A stretch of 64,000 bases of DNA from an uncultured Campylobacter sp. (GCF_905372745.1 NZ_CAJPQR010000009.1:13281-77280), one strand, 5' to 3'. Counted from the stretch's first letter, positions 8,947-18,772 are shown. The notes: generated by a model from the sequence alone, not told the origin. Numbers and translations are program-made.

Positions 8947-9985
8947 ACATCGCTTCCGTCTGCGCAACCATCGTCTCTATCGAGAAGTTTCGCACGATAA
9001 ATTCCCTCGCGTTCGCGCTAAATTTCGCCCGAAGCGCAGCGTCTTCTATCAGCGTTTTTAGAGCCGCTTTGAGCGATTCTTTATCGCCGTTTTTAAACAA
9101 AAGCCCCGTTTCGCCGCTACTTATCGCCTCGCCGATGCCGCCCGCGTCGCTACCGATGCAAGGCACTCCGCATGACTGCGCTTCAAGCAGCGCCGTACCT
9201 AGCGCCTCCATCTTTGATGGCAGCACGAAAACGTCAAAACTACCCAAAAACTCGCTCACGTCGGTGCGGGAACCTAGCATATAGATGTTTGGAGTCTTAA
9301 TTTTTTTTAGATTTTCTTCCTGCGGACCGTCGCCGACCACGACTAAAGCGGCGTTTGGTAGATTTAGCTCGCTAAAAGCCTCAAATAATAGCTGATGATT
9401 TTTCGCCGCGCGCAAGACCGCTACGATACCCACTACAACGCAGTCCGCGCTCAAATTTAGCTCCGCTTTTATATCTTTGGTGAAATTTGGATTAAACCGC
9501 GCCGTATCCACGCCGGTGTAGATAACGTCTATCAAATTTCCCCGCACGCCCTGCGAGACGAGCTGGGCTTTTACGGCGTTTGAGACGGCTACGATTTTAT
9601 CGTTTACGTTGTAGCTAAATGCCGACCTGATCGGCGTTTGCAGGTGTCTGGTGCGCACGACCTTAGCGCCCGTTAGCTTTGCTACGATCGCTCCGATGTT
9701 GCCGTCTTTGCCCGAGTGCGTTGCGATGATCGAAATCTTCTTTTCGCGCACGAAACGGCAAATTTTAAAAATTTCAAAAATATTATAGACCTTGCTTAGG
9801 TTAAATTCTACAAACTCGCAATCAATAGGCTTTTCAAAGCTTTTTGAGCCTGGATTTAGCGCGTAAAATACCTTAAATTTATCCTTATTTAGCCCGTTTA
9901 TGACGCGCTGCGTGCGGTGCTCCTGACCGCCGAAACCCAGCGAGCTTTCAAGCTCTAAGATATTTATTTTATCTGTTTTTTTCAT
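8933..9985 (-). CDS. Glycosyltransferase family 4
   Basis: 350 residues, a normal length for GT4. The N-terminal motif is LESSLGFGGQEHRTQRVINGL, with a glycine-rich loop that binds donor phosphates. The middle holds THSGKDGNIGAIVAKLTGA. The C-terminal GT1 domain contains VVGDGPQEENLKKI and PSKMEALGTALLEAQSCGVP (the E-x7-E pair). The ATG overlaps the upstream GT9 stop as ATGA. It probably acts at the inner face of the membrane on the LPS core or an O-chain. The sugar it transfers cannot be read from the sequence. Confidence 0.87.
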   Translation of the reverse strand: MKKTDKINILELESSLGFGGQEHRTQRVINGLNKDKFKVFYALNPGSKSFEKPIDCEFVEFNLSKVYNIFEIFKICRFVREKKISIIATHSGKDGNIGAIVAKLTGAKVVRTRHLQTPIRSAFSYNVNDKIVAVSNAVKAQLVSQGVRGNLIDVIYTGVDTARFNPNFTKDIKAELNLSADCVVVGIVAVLRAAKNHQLLFEAFSELNLPNAALVVVGDGPQEENLKKIKTPNIYMLGSRTDVSEFLGSFDVFVLPSKMEALGTALLEAQSCGVPCIGSDAGGIGEAISSGETGLLFKNGDKESLKAALKTLIEDAALRAKFSANAREFIVRNFSIETMVAQTEAMYEAL

Positions 9986-10914
9986 ATATTTTTGACCGCC
10001 TCGTAGATTTCCTCGTCCGTCACGTCCTGCGCCCTTTTGCTTTCACTTTGCAGCACGGCACACTCCGCGCCGCCGTAAATGGGAGCCCAGCGAGCGGCGT
10101 CCGTTTTACCAAGCACGAGCACCGTTTTTACCCCAAGCGCCGGAGCTAGGTGCGCTACGCCGCCGTCAAGCGTTAGGACAAATTTAGTCGCCCAGATATA
10201 GCCGGCTAGCTCGTCTAAATTTTTAGTCGCGGCAAACTCCACGCCCGCTTCTTGCGCTACTTTTTCGCCAAATTTTACGTCCTCCGCACTAACGGCGACG
10301 CGTCCGAAATTTTGCTTTAAAAACGCTAAAATCCGTAAAATTTTAGCCTCGTCCATGCGGTTTTGCTCCACTCTCGAAGAGATATGAAAAAATACGAAAT
10401 CCTTAAATTTCTCGCTTTTAAAGCTCGGTACGTAAAGCGTCTTTTCTCCGTCAAATTTCGCCCCCAGCGGCGCTACTAGCTCGCAGCAAAGTAGCACCTC
10501 GTGAGGCGGAGTATTAAAATTTAATCTATGTGTTATTAATGCACTGCCCTCGTTTTGCTTTGCTGCGCCTATCGTCGTTTTAGCTGCGGCGGCTCTAGCA
10601 AATATCGCGGCAGAGGGCGAATAGGCACTCCTAAAAATCACCGTCGCATCGTATTTTTCACGGCGAATTTGAAGCAAAATTTTACATTTTCCCCAAAACG
10701 CCCGCACCTTTGCCGCCGCTCCTTTTACGTGCTTTGGTTTAGTGTAGATATAGATTTTATTTAAAAATGGATTGCCGCGAACGACGCATGCGTTTAGGCT
10801 GTTTACTACGATATCTATCTGCGCGTGCAGATGAGCTTTTCGCAGCGCTTCAATCGCCGGCGTCGTGCAGATGAGATCGCCGATGTTATCGTTTCTAACG
10901 AGCAAAATTTTCAC
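9982..10914 (-). CDS. Glycosyltransferase family 9, heptosyltransferase-like
   Basis: 310 residues, the shortest GT9 in the locus. The N-terminus MKILLVRNDNIGDLICTTPA is a clear heptosyltransferase start, followed by AIEALRKAHLHAQIDIVVNS. The donor-binding motif is LTLDGGVAHLAPALGVKTVLV, in which Gly-Val replaces the more common Thr/Ser-Gly-Pro before the conserved His. It is the first gene of the four-gene minus-strand run, and its start faces the divergent GT4 gene across a 133-bp spacer. It has no low-complexity insertion, unlike several neighbours. Confidence 0.85.
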   Translation of the reverse strand: MKILLVRNDNIGDLICTTPAIEALRKAHLHAQIDIVVNSLNACVVRGNPFLNKIYIYTKPKHVKGAAAKVRAFWGKCKILLQIRREKYDATVIFRSAYSPSAAIFARAAAAKTTIGAAKQNEGSALITHRLNFNTPPHEVLLCCELVAPLGAKFDGEKTLYVPSFKSEKFKDFVFFHISSRVEQNRMDEAKILRILAFLKQNFGRVAVSAEDVKFGEKVAQEAGVEFAATKNLDELAGYIWATKFVLTLDGGVAHLAPALGVKTVLVLGKTDAARWAPIYGGAECAVLQSESKRAQDVTDEEIYEAVKNI

Positions 10915-11015
10915 GATTTTCCTTTTTTGGCGCGATTATACCTATTTTACGCTTATACTTCTTTACGCCCGCATCCGTCGCCCACTAGGCATAACCTAAA
11001 ATTCATCAAAAAACT

Positions 11016-11021
11016 TATAAA
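11016..11021 (+). promoter_or_regulatory. Possible -10 element for the GT4-waaF pair
   Basis: TATAAA lies 27 bp before the ATG at 11048, in the spacer between divergently transcribed glycosyltransferase genes. Campylobacter sigma-70 promoters often show only a -10 box with an AT-rich stretch upstream, as here. This rests on pattern alone. Confidence 0.35.
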
Positions 11022-11047
11022 ATACCGCTAAATTTTAAAAGGCGAAC

Positions 11048-12079
11048 ATGAAAAAAATAGTATTTTTAAGGCTCGATCTGGACGCTATCGGCGGGGCGCA
11101 GAGATATCTTTCAAGGCTCGTTAAAGCCCTAAAAGACTCGGGCGTTGCGTGCGAGACTCGCGGATTTAACGGTAGCAAAAAGCTAAGCTCGTGGATCAAA
11201 GCCCTGCTTTTTAACTCGCAGGCAAAGCGGCAAAAGGGCGCGGACGAGATTTATTTTAGCTTAGAGCGCATCACTTGCGCCGACATCTACCGCGCGGGTG
11301 ACGGCGTGCACAAAGTCTATATGAAAACCAAGCCGTTTTGGTTTGTAAACCCGCTAAATTTCGTCATTCCGTACCTTGAAAAGCGCACTTTTAAAAATAC
11401 CAAAAAAATCATCGCCAACTCAAATTTTATAAAGCGCCAAATTTGCGAAACCTACGGCATCGCCGAGGAAAAGATCGCAGTCGTCTATAACGGCGTAAAT
11501 TTGCCTACTCGCGTGCAAAAAGGCTCGGCAAAGCTCGCTCTTTGCGAGGAATTCGGACTTGATTTTCACCTACCGACGCTGCTGTTTGTGGGAAGCGGCT
11601 TTAAACGCAAGGGCGTGAGCGAGTTTTTACGCATCGCAGCTCGCCTAAAAACGCGGGTAAACTGCCTAATCGTCGGCCGCGACAAAAACGCCGCCCGCTA
11701 CAAAAATCTAGCCAAGGAACTCGGCCTAAACGCCGTATTTACGGGCGCGCAAAAAAGCGCGGCGAGATTTTACGAAGGTAGCGAGCTGTTTTTGTTTCCG
11801 ACGGCGTACGAGCCGTTTTCAAACGTCGTTTTAGAGGCGCTTAGCTACGGCTGCGTCGCTATCACGACCGCTCAAAACGGCGCGGCGGAGATATTGCCCG
11901 AGGAGTTTGTGATGAGCTCGCCGCAAGACTACGACATCTGCGATCTGATCGACGAGATACTAAACGACGACGAGCGGCTAGCAGCGCTGCAAGAGCGAAA
12001 TTTAGCGCTTGCTAGCGAGTTTAACATCGAAAAAAACGCGAGCGCGACGCTGGAGATCATACGTGCGAATCTTGATTGA
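11048..12079 (+). CDS. Glycosyltransferase family 4, WaaG-like
   Basis: 343 residues. WaaG-type enzymes add the first outer-core hexose to heptose. Features that fit are the N-terminal LRLDLDAIGGAQRYLSRLV, the segment DIYRAGDGVHKVYM seen in WaaG-like proteins, ANSNFIKRQI, and the C-terminal E-x7-E motif in YEPFSNVVLEALSYGC. It has a weak site (aaaggcg) before the ATG. The 3' end overlaps the GTG start of waaF by 17 bp, which suggests translational coupling with heptosyltransferase II and therefore a role in the inner or outer core. The symbol is withheld because the acceptor is not proven. Confidence 0.83.
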   Translation: MKKIVFLRLDLDAIGGAQRYLSRLVKALKDSGVACETRGFNGSKKLSSWIKALLFNSQAKRQKGADEIYFSLERITCADIYRAGDGVHKVYMKTKPFWFVNPLNFVIPYLEKRTFKNTKKIIANSNFIKRQICETYGIAEEKIAVVYNGVNLPTRVQKGSAKLALCEEFGLDFHLPTLLFVGSGFKRKGVSEFLRIAARLKTRVNCLIVGRDKNAARYKNLAKELGLNAVFTGAQKSAARFYEGSELFLFPTAYEPFSNVVLEALSYGCVAITTAQNGAAEILPEEFVMSSPQDYDICDLIDEILNDDERLAALQERNLALASEFNIEKNASATLEIIRANLD

Positions 12080-13244
12080 GCTGCCGACCTGGCTGGGCGA
12101 CGCCGTGATGGCGAGCGCCGCGGTGGAGGCTATCGCAAAGCACGCGGCGGCGTTTGACGCAGGAAATTCGACGGGCAAATTTGAGGACCTGGGCGAGCGA
12201 GACTTTAGCTTTTCATCCCAAAATTTTGGCCCTGTAACGCAAGAAATTCAAATTTTTACAAACAGTGCGGAAAATTTGAGCGATAAATTTGACGCGGAAG
12301 ACAGCGCAAATTTGACGGCAAACGCGCAAAAAAATCAAAATCCGCAAAATTTTAAAAAAGATGCACGAGGGCCCGTAAAAATCGTATTTTTCGGCTCGTT
12401 TGCGGCGTGCGAGCTTTTTAAGGCCCACCCAAACTGCGAACGCGTCATCGTGGATAGCAGCAAAAAGGCTAAATTTAGGCTCTGGCGGCTATTTTGGCAG
12501 GCAAGAAGTCTGGGCAAATTTGACGCAGCGTTTAGCTTTAGAAGCTCGTTTGCGAGTAAAATTTTACTTTTCGGAGCGCAGGCGCAGCAAAAATTTATTT
12601 TCCAAAAGAGCAACGATAGCGCGCATCAGGTGCAAAAATACCTAAAATTCGTCAAATCAGCGTTAAATTTAAAACGCGCGGACGACGGGCTAAAGCTGTA
12701 CTTTGAGCCGCGTAAATTTGATGCTCCCGTACTCGGGCTAAATCCAGGCGCTAGCTACGGAAGCGCCAAACGCTGGTATCCGGCGTACTTCGCGCAGGTA
12801 GCGCTGCATTTTAAAGATAAATTTAAGATTATGATTTTTGGCGGCGCGGGCGAGCGGGATATGTGCGAGCAGATCGAGCAAATTTTACGCGAAAACGGCG
12901 CGACGTGCAAAAATCTAGCTGGCAAAACGAGCGTGCGCGAGCTTTGCGAAAATATCGGCGGTATCTGGCGAAGCGGCGGGATATTCGTCACGAACGATAG
13001 CGGCCCGATGCATATCGCAGCAGCCTACAAGACGCCTACGATCGCGCTTTTTGGACCGACGAGATTTACGCAGACCTGTCCGTGGCGCAATGAAAACGCT
13101 CGCATCCTACACCTAAATTTAGAGTGCATGCCGTGTATGAAGCGCGTCTGTCCGCTAAAAACCCACGCCTGTATGAAAGACCTCTCGCCGCAAGCCGTCA
13201 TCCAAACGATCGAGCGAGAGTTTATTAAAAAACGTGAAAAATAA
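12063..13244 (+). CDS. waaF: ADP-heptose--LPS heptosyltransferase II
   Basis: 393 residues against roughly 320-350 in the family. The start RILIELPTWLGDAVMASAAV is characteristic of WaaF, which adds the second heptose of the LPS inner core. The donor site VTNDSGPMHIAAAYKTPTI and the C-terminal Cys cluster (ECMPCMKRVCPLKTHACM) confirm it. Residues about 28-103, between the first helix and the second strand (PVKIVFFGS), are an extra acidic and Asn-rich stretch whose DNA holds seven AAATTT hexamers; the fold probably loops it out. The start is the GTG at 12063 inside the end of the preceding gene. Confidence 0.92.
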   Translation: MRILIELPTWLGDAVMASAAVEAIAKHAAAFDAGNSTGKFEDLGERDFSFSSQNFGPVTQEIQIFTNSAENLSDKFDAEDSANLTANAQKNQNPQNFKKDARGPVKIVFFGSFAACELFKAHPNCERVIVDSSKKAKFRLWRLFWQARSLGKFDAAFSFRSSFASKILLFGAQAQQKFIFQKSNDSAHQVQKYLKFVKSALNLKRADDGLKLYFEPRKFDAPVLGLNPGASYGSAKRWYPAYFAQVALHFKDKFKIMIFGGAGERDMCEQIEQILRENGATCKNLAGKTSVRELCENIGGIWRSGGIFVTNDSGPMHIAAAYKTPTIALFGPTRFTQTCPWRNENARILHLNLECMPCMKRVCPLKTHACMKDLSPQAVIQTIEREFIKKREK

Positions 13245-13947
13245 ATTTATAAAAATAGAAAATTGCGTTTTAACTCTGCTTTTAATCGGCGCTTCGTTAT
13301 TTTAGCGCTAAAGCGTCGCGATACTTATAAAAGAGCGGTTCTATATAACTAAAACGTCAAAAGCAAGCCGCCCAAATTAATAAAATTCTCAAGATTTCGC
13401 ATTAATTTAGAAGCAACAAAAAGTAAAGTTATCGCTAACGGACTCGGTTATTTTCTTTGATATTTAAACGGTAGATACTTGAAGATTTTTGAAACGACCG
13501 CGTAAATTCGAGTTTTAAAAATAAAAAATTCGTATCGGTATATTCATAGATTTAATTATTTTTAAATGCACATATACTAACTTTATCAAAACCAAAATAC
13601 CCGCACATAGTTTTACGGCGAAATTCGCCTCGCGCATGCCGTTTGTCGCCTTTAGTTTGCCGTAGCGTATTTTTCGCAGATCTTGATTTTTAAATTATAT
13701 TGTTTACGAGCCGATTTCGTATCCGCGGCTCGCCTACGGCTTACTGAAGCTAATCCCAGGTCATAACCGCCTGGTTTGATTTGCGTCCATTTTTGCCACA
13801 TTCGCAAGGTTGGCTTATCGTAAACGCCGTGGCATATTTTGCGATTTTTCCAAAATTAGCCGAAAATAGCCGACTTAGAGTCGCGATTTGATTAATCGCC
13901 GTAAAAAATAAGAGATTTATTAAGATTACGCTAAGCTGTAGCTAATC
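13245..13947. other. 703-bp intergenic region without a recognisable gene
   Basis: The spacer lies between the convergent ends of waaF and the CAP lipoprotein gene. I find no supported gene and no tRNA. It is AT-rich but, unlike most spacers of this window, has only one AAATTT hexamer, right at its left edge, so it may be remnant foreign DNA. A small hairpin (CCAGG...CCTGG near 13758-13780) and a GCGCTT/AAAGCG pair near 13292-13316 may act as terminators; neither has a good T-run. Confidence 0.5.
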
Positions 13948-15336
13948 CTACCGCCTCATCTTTCTGCCGATTAGCGCAAAAATCACGATCACGCCGGCAA
14001 TCATCAGCCCAGCCTTGACGTAAAACGCCCTCCTCTCGCGCACGGCTTCTGGCGAGCTGGTTTTGAGTCGCACCTTGACGCTAGTGCTGCCCGCCGTTAT
14101 GCTTAGCGTATCGCCGGCCATGCCCTTTAGCTTCACGCTTAGCGTGTTCGTGCCGCTTTGTTTTATTTGCGCTTCGGCAAAACCGGAGACCTTATAAACA
14201 TAGCGCGTCATTAGGTCGTTGCAGTCTTTGGGGCGGAAAAATATCTCGTAGGTCTTATCCGCATCCACGCCCAGCACGTCGCCGTCACGCGCGTCAAAAT
14301 ACGGATTTTGCGGAGTTTTGGTTTTAAAGCTCCATTTTATCTGCTTTACCTGCGCGCCAGTGCTTTGGGCGTTTGCTTGCTCGTAGCTAAAAACCGCCTC
14401 GTACTGCACGCCGAAGTCAAAAACCTCGCGCGAAAAAACCGCAAACTGCCCTTTGCTAAATTTAGAATTTACGTCATTTTTACTCGTGATGACGTGCAAA
14501 TTTTGAAGTTTTCGCCCGTCTTTAAATATCTCAAAATCCTTAAATTTTATCTCGCCCACATTTGCGTTAAACTCGATGCTAACGGGATTTGCCGTGATCT
14601 TGCACTCGGGGAAGGGATCTGGGATCTCGCCGCTAAAATATGGCGTCACGGCAGTGGCGTCGGGAAATTTAACGAAAGACTTGCTGGAGCCGGTGAAATT
14701 ATCAAATTTAGCGTCTTTTATTTTTAGATTTTTATCGGCGCAGACGTTGGTATAAAACCGCCCCGCGCCCGTATCGCTCGCACCTCTAGAGCAAAAGGCG
14801 TTAAGGCGCGAGTTGCCCATTTCAAAGACGAAGGTATTAAATTTATCCTTAGACGCAAGCGCGTAGCCGACCTCATCGACGCTCAAATTTAAAAACGCGA
14901 ATCGGTGATATATCGCCGAAAATAGCCCGTCCACCGCCTCTTTAAAGTCGTTTTTATAAGCGATGTTTTCAAGCACTAGAGTTGATTTGTAGCCCACGGC
15001 TAGAGCTCTGTCGGCCGGAGTCGCGCCGCTAAATTTAGCCCGTCCGGCCGTCTCGTCGTGCCCCATGTATTCGTTTTGAGCGCTATAGTCGGCATGGTTT
15101 TTGGCGGCTTGGCTTAAAATTTGATTTTGTCTTAGGCTGGAGAGTCCGGAGCCTCGGCGGTACTCATTTAGATACGCGACTGCATCGGAGTCCGGAACGA
15201 AAGAAAACTCGGGCTGCTTGGCGGACTTTAGCACGGAATCTTTACCCTGCCCGCCCAAGATATCGCAACCCGCAAGAAAAAAGGCGCAGGCTAAAAGGCT
15301 AAATTTAAGCCCGCGTTTTACAGAGTAAAATTTCAA
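13948..15336 (-). CDS. CAP (SCP/PR-1) domain lipoprotein
   Basis: 462 residues. A lipoprotein signal ends at the lipobox LAGC (residues 21-24), so Cys24 would be lipidated. A CAP domain follows at about residues 50-175, with AYLNEYRRGSGLSSLRQNQI, AAKNHADYSA and MGHDETAG, similar to bacterial YkwD-type proteins. The rest (about 180-430) is beta-rich with no known motif. An unusual extra is a C-terminal membrane helix (AGLMIAGVIVIFALIG) followed by RKMRR, which would give two membrane attachments. It is the last of three minus-strand genes after pycB and pckA, 20 bp from pckA. The role is unknown; CAP proteins are commonly envelope-associated. Confidence 0.8.
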   Translation of the reverse strand: MKFYSVKRGLKFSLLACAFFLAGCDILGGQGKDSVLKSAKQPEFSFVPDSDAVAYLNEYRRGSGLSSLRQNQILSQAAKNHADYSAQNEYMGHDETAGRAKFSGATPADRALAVGYKSTLVLENIAYKNDFKEAVDGLFSAIYHRFAFLNLSVDEVGYALASKDKFNTFVFEMGNSRLNAFCSRGASDTGAGRFYTNVCADKNLKIKDAKFDNFTGSSKSFVKFPDATAVTPYFSGEIPDPFPECKITANPVSIEFNANVGEIKFKDFEIFKDGRKLQNLHVITSKNDVNSKFSKGQFAVFSREVFDFGVQYEAVFSYEQANAQSTGAQVKQIKWSFKTKTPQNPYFDARDGDVLGVDADKTYEIFFRPKDCNDLMTRYVYKVSGFAEAQIKQSGTNTLSVKLKGMAGDTLSITAGSTSVKVRLKTSSPEAVRERRAFYVKAGLMIAGVIVIFALIGRKMRR

Positions 15337-15355
15337 ATCCTGCGCCCTTTTAAAT

Positions 15356-16933
15356 TTAAGCCTTAGGGCCTGCTTTTGCGTATTCTACGCCCTCTTTTAC
15401 GTCCTCGTAGCGTTTAAAATTCGCCTCAAACATACCCGCTAGTTTATCGCGAGTCGCGATGTATTCGTCCTTGTTCTCCCACGTGTTGATCGGATTTAGC
15501 AGCTTCGTCTCGACGCCCGCAAGCTCTTTTGGGATCGCGAGGTTAAATTTTTCAAAATTTTCAAATTCGCACTTTTTGATACTGCCGTCTAGGATCGCAT
15601 TTATGCACGCGCGCGTGGCTTTTATGCTCATTCGCTTGCCCACGCCGTACGCGCCGCCGCTCCAGCCTGTGTTTACGAGATAGACGCTGACGCCATGTTT
15701 GTCGATCTTTTCGCCCAGCAGCTTAGCATAAACGGTCGGATGCAGCGGCATAAACGGCTCGCCAAAGCACGCGCTAAAAGTCGCCACAGGCTCGGTGATA
15801 CCGCGCTCGGTGCCTGCGACTTTGGCCGTATAACCGCTTAGGAAATAATACATCGCCTGCTCTTTGGTTAGCTTTGCGACCGGAGGCAAAACGCCGAATG
15901 CGTCGGCGGTTAGGAAGATTATGTTTTTCGGATGGCCGCCTGCGGAGCTTGGCTCGTAGTTATCGATATGATAGATCGGGTAGCTGACGCGGGTGTTTTC
16001 GGTCTTGCTGCCGTCTTTGTAGTCCACGACGCCAGCCTCATCCGCGACCACGTTTTCAAGCAATGCGTCGCGCTTGATCGCGGCGTAAATTTCAGGCTCG
16101 CTGCTCGGGTCTAAATTTATACACTTCGCGTAGCAGCCGCCTTCGAAGTTAAATATCCCCTCATCGTCCCAGCCGTGCTCATCATCGCCGATTAGCTTGC
16201 GGTTTGGATCGGTCGAGAGCGTCGTTTTACCAGTGCCGCTTAGGCCGAAAAATAGCGCCGTGTCGCCATCTTTGCCCACGTTTGCGGAGCAGTGCATACT
16301 TAGCTTGCCCTCAAGCGGCAGCCAGTAGTTCATCATAGAAAAAATTCCCTTTTTCATCTCGCCGCCGTACCACGTGCCGCCGATAACCGCGACGTTTTCC
16401 TCGACGTTAAAGATAACGAAAACGTCGGAGTTTAGCCCCTGCTCTTTGCACTCTTCGTTTTTGCATTTGCACGCGTTGTAAACGACGAAATCGGGATGAA
16501 ATTCCGCGAGCTCGCTCTCGCTTGGACGGATGAACATATTTTTAACAAAATGCGCCTGCCACGCGACTTCGGTTACGAAACGAACCGATTTTTTGCTCTT
16601 TTCGCTCGCGCCGCAAAATGCGTCTTGGATAAAGATTTCCTTGCCGCTTAATTGGGCTTTTGCCTTAGCTAAAAGCTTATCGAAAAGCTCTTTTGAGATA
16701 GGCTGATTTACCTTACCCCAAGCGATGTATTTTTGGCTCGGGTCTTGCTTTACGAAGTACTTATCTTTTGGGCTGCGACCCGTAAAGATGCCCGTATCGA
16801 CCATAAAAGTGCCGTTACTTGACACGCGTCCCTCGCCCATCGCCTTTTCAAGCTCAAAAAGCTCGTCGTAGCTTAGGTTGTGGTTGATTTTTTTTATATC
16901 TTTAAGACCTAATTTTTCTATTTCGTTTACCAT
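15356..16933 (-). CDS. pckA: Phosphoenolpyruvate carboxykinase (ATP)
   Basis: 525 residues, the normal length for the ATP-dependent family. It interconverts oxaloacetate plus ATP with PEP, CO2 and ADP. Seen directly: the substrate-binding TGRSPKDKY (about 51-59), the P-loop FGLSGTGKTTLS (about 229-240), the second metal/phosphate motif DDEHGWDDEGIFNFEGG, and the C-terminal NTGWSGGAYGVGKRMS. It follows pycB by 18 bp on the same strand. With pyruvate kinase at the other end of the window, the set controls the PEP-pyruvate-oxaloacetate node; these bacteria often need it for gluconeogenesis from amino acids and organic acids. Confidence 0.97.
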   Translation of the reverse strand: MVNEIEKLGLKDIKKINHNLSYDELFELEKAMGEGRVSSNGTFMVDTGIFTGRSPKDKYFVKQDPSQKYIAWGKVNQPISKELFDKLLAKAKAQLSGKEIFIQDAFCGASEKSKKSVRFVTEVAWQAHFVKNMFIRPSESELAEFHPDFVVYNACKCKNEECKEQGLNSDVFVIFNVEENVAVIGGTWYGGEMKKGIFSMMNYWLPLEGKLSMHCSANVGKDGDTALFFGLSGTGKTTLSTDPNRKLIGDDEHGWDDEGIFNFEGGCYAKCINLDPSSEPEIYAAIKRDALLENVVADEAGVVDYKDGSKTENTRVSYPIYHIDNYEPSSAGGHPKNIIFLTADAFGVLPPVAKLTKEQAMYYFLSGYTAKVAGTERGITEPVATFSACFGEPFMPLHPTVYAKLLGEKIDKHGVSVYLVNTGWSGGAYGVGKRMSIKATRACINAILDGSIKKCEFENFEKFNLAIPKELAGVETKLLNPINTWENKDEYIATRDKLAGMFEANFKRYEDVKEGVEYAKAGPKA

Positions 16934-16951
16934 TTTTCTTCCTTTTTTAGA

Positions 16952-18772
16952 TTAAATTTTCGCTAAAATTTGACCGTTTGCTACGGTTTGTCCCTGCTGT
17001 ACCTCGATAGAGGTCACGAGCCCGTCTTTTGGGGCGTTTACGTCTATTTCCATCTTCATGGCCTCTAGCACGAACATCCTTTGTCCCTTTTTCACGCTAT
17101 CGCCCACTGCGACCAGGATTTTAAACACGTTTCCGGGAAGCGTGCTTTTCACCGGCTCGCCGCTACCGCCGGTCGTTTTGGCCGGAGAGAGTTCAGGAGG
17201 CGGCATGTGCGCTACGCTTGCGGGTTTTACGCTTTTTATCTCGGCTTTGCCCTCAGCGTCCGCGACCTCGACGTCAAATTTCTTGCCGTTTACGGTGACG
17301 CTATATTTTTCGTTTATCGGAGTTTTCGCGCGAGGGGTCGGCGCGCTAGTTTCACACGCATTTGCGGATTTTTTTCGGATATTTACTTTGCCTTCGCCTT
17401 TTAAAAACGCGATGCCTTTTTCCTTGCACGCCGCAGCGATAAAGATATTTTCCTCGCTAGGCTCGATACCCTCTTTTTTAAGTAGCTCGCGCGTAAATTT
17501 AAGCGACTTGCTCTCGTCTTTGTCCGCGATATCCATGGCGTGTTCTTTAGTCGGTTTTAAGCTTAACTGCTCGCTAGCTAGCTTAACCACGCTCTTATCT
17601 GGCTCTACGGGCGTCTTGCCGAAGTAGCCTAGCACCATTTTACCGTAACCCTCGGCGATCTTTTTCCACGGGCCAAACATTACGTTATTAAACGCCTGCT
17701 GGAAATAAAACTGACTCACAGGCGTCACGCTCGTGCCGTAGCCGCCCTTTTGCACGACTTCGCGCATAGCAAGGATAACTTCTGGAAATTTATCCAAGAT
17801 ATTATTATCGCGCATCATTTGGGTATTTGCCGTTAGCGCGCCGCCTGGCATCGGGCTAAACGGTATGAGCGGGCTAACCTGCACAGCCTCTGGCGGCAGG
17901 AAATAGTCTTTCAAGCACTCATTTAGCACGCTTTCGTATTTTAAGATTTTCTCCACGTCAAGTCCGCCCAGATCGTAGTTTTTGCCCTTAACGGCATGTA
18001 GCATCGTTAGGATATCTGGCTGGCTGGTGCCGCCGCTAACCGGGCTTGCGGCTAGATCTATGCCGTCTGCGCCCGCTTCTAGAGCGGCCATATAGCAAGC
18101 GACGCTAACGCCTGCGGTTTCGTGAGTGTGGAGTCTGATGTGAGTGTTTTGCGGGAGGAGTTTTCGAGCCATTTTGATGGTCTCATATACTTTTTGCGGG
18201 CTAGAGGTGCCGCTGGCGTCTTTGAAACAAACGCTGTGATACGGGATGCCCGCGTCTAAAATTTCGCGCAAAATCCGCTCGTAAAACGCCACGTCGTGCG
18301 CGCCCGAACAGCCCGCGGGCAGATCCATCATCGTGACGACCACTTCGTGCTTTAGTCCGTGATGAGCGATACGCTCGCCCGAGTATTTTAAATTTTCCAC
18401 GTCGTTTAGCGCGTCGAAGTTTCGTATCGTAGTCGTACCGTGCTTTTTAAAGAGCTTTGCGTGCAGATCGACTAGATCGCGGCTGCCCGTATCTAGCGTC
18501 ACGGTATTTACGCCACGGCTTAGGGTTTGCAGGTTTGCCTCGGGCCCGACCGTTTCGCGAAATTTATCCATCATCGCAAACGCGTCTTCGTTTAAGTAAA
18601 AATAAAGGCTCTGAAATCGTGCCCCGCCGCCAAACTCAAAGTGCGTTATACCAGCCTCTTTAGCCGCGCTAACCGCGGGCAAAAAATCAGCCATCGCCAC
18701 GCGCGCGCCGAAAACCGACTGAAAGCCGTCTCTAAAGGTAGTATCCATAACGTCTATAAATTTTTTCGCCAT
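16952..18772 (-). CDS. pycB: Pyruvate carboxylase subunit B / oxaloacetate decarboxylase alpha-like
   Basis: 606 residues. The N-terminal HMGL-like carboxyltransferase domain starts DTTFRDGFQSVFGARVAM and holds the metal-binding HTHETAGV; the conserved carboxyltransferase region follows to about residue 470. After a linker, the biotinyl domain occupies about 530-606, with the biotinylation site EAMKM (Lys about 573). In epsilonproteobacteria this chain pairs with a separate biotin carboxylase (pycA, not in this window) to make oxaloacetate from pyruvate. Decarboxylase use with membrane subunits is possible, but no oadB/oadG is seen. pckA lies just downstream in the same direction, so the operon makes and uses oxaloacetate. 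Confidence 0.92.
   Translation of the reverse strand: MAKKFIDVMDTTFRDGFQSVFGARVAMADFLPAVSAAKEAGITHFEFGGGARFQSLYFYLNEDAFAMMDKFRETVGPEANLQTLSRGVNTVTLDTGSRDLVDLHAKLFKKHGTTTIRNFDALNDVENLKYSGERIAHHGLKHEVVVTMMDLPAGCSGAHDVAFYERILREILDAGIPYHSVCFKDASGTSSPQKVYETIKMARKLLPQNTHIRLHTHETAGVSVACYMAALEAGADGIDLAASPVSGGTSQPDILTMLHAVKGKNYDLGGLDVEKILKYESVLNECLKDYFLPPEAVQVSPLIPFSPMPGGALTANTQMMRDNNILDKFPEVILAMREVVQKGGYGTSVTPVSQFYFQQAFNNVMFGPWKKIAEGYGKMVLGYFGKTPVEPDKSVVKLASEQLSLKPTKEHAMDIADKDESKSLKFTRELLKKEGIEPSEENIFIAAACKEKGIAFLKGEGKVNIRKKSANACETSAPTPRAKTPINEKYSVTVNGKKFDVEVADAEGKAEIKSVKPASVAHMPPPELSPAKTTGGSGEPVKSTLPGNVFKILVAVGDSVKKGQRMFVLEAMKMEIDVNAPKDGLVTSIEVQQGQTVANGQILAKI

Noticed and set aside
13758..13780. CCAGG/CCTGG hairpin as a terminator of waaF
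   Set aside because: It is ~510 bp past waaF and lacks a T-run; left as a note under the spacer.
17058..17627. A 189-codon plus-strand frame opposite pycB
   Set aside because: Antisense to a conserved enzyme with intact motifs; no ribosome-binding site.
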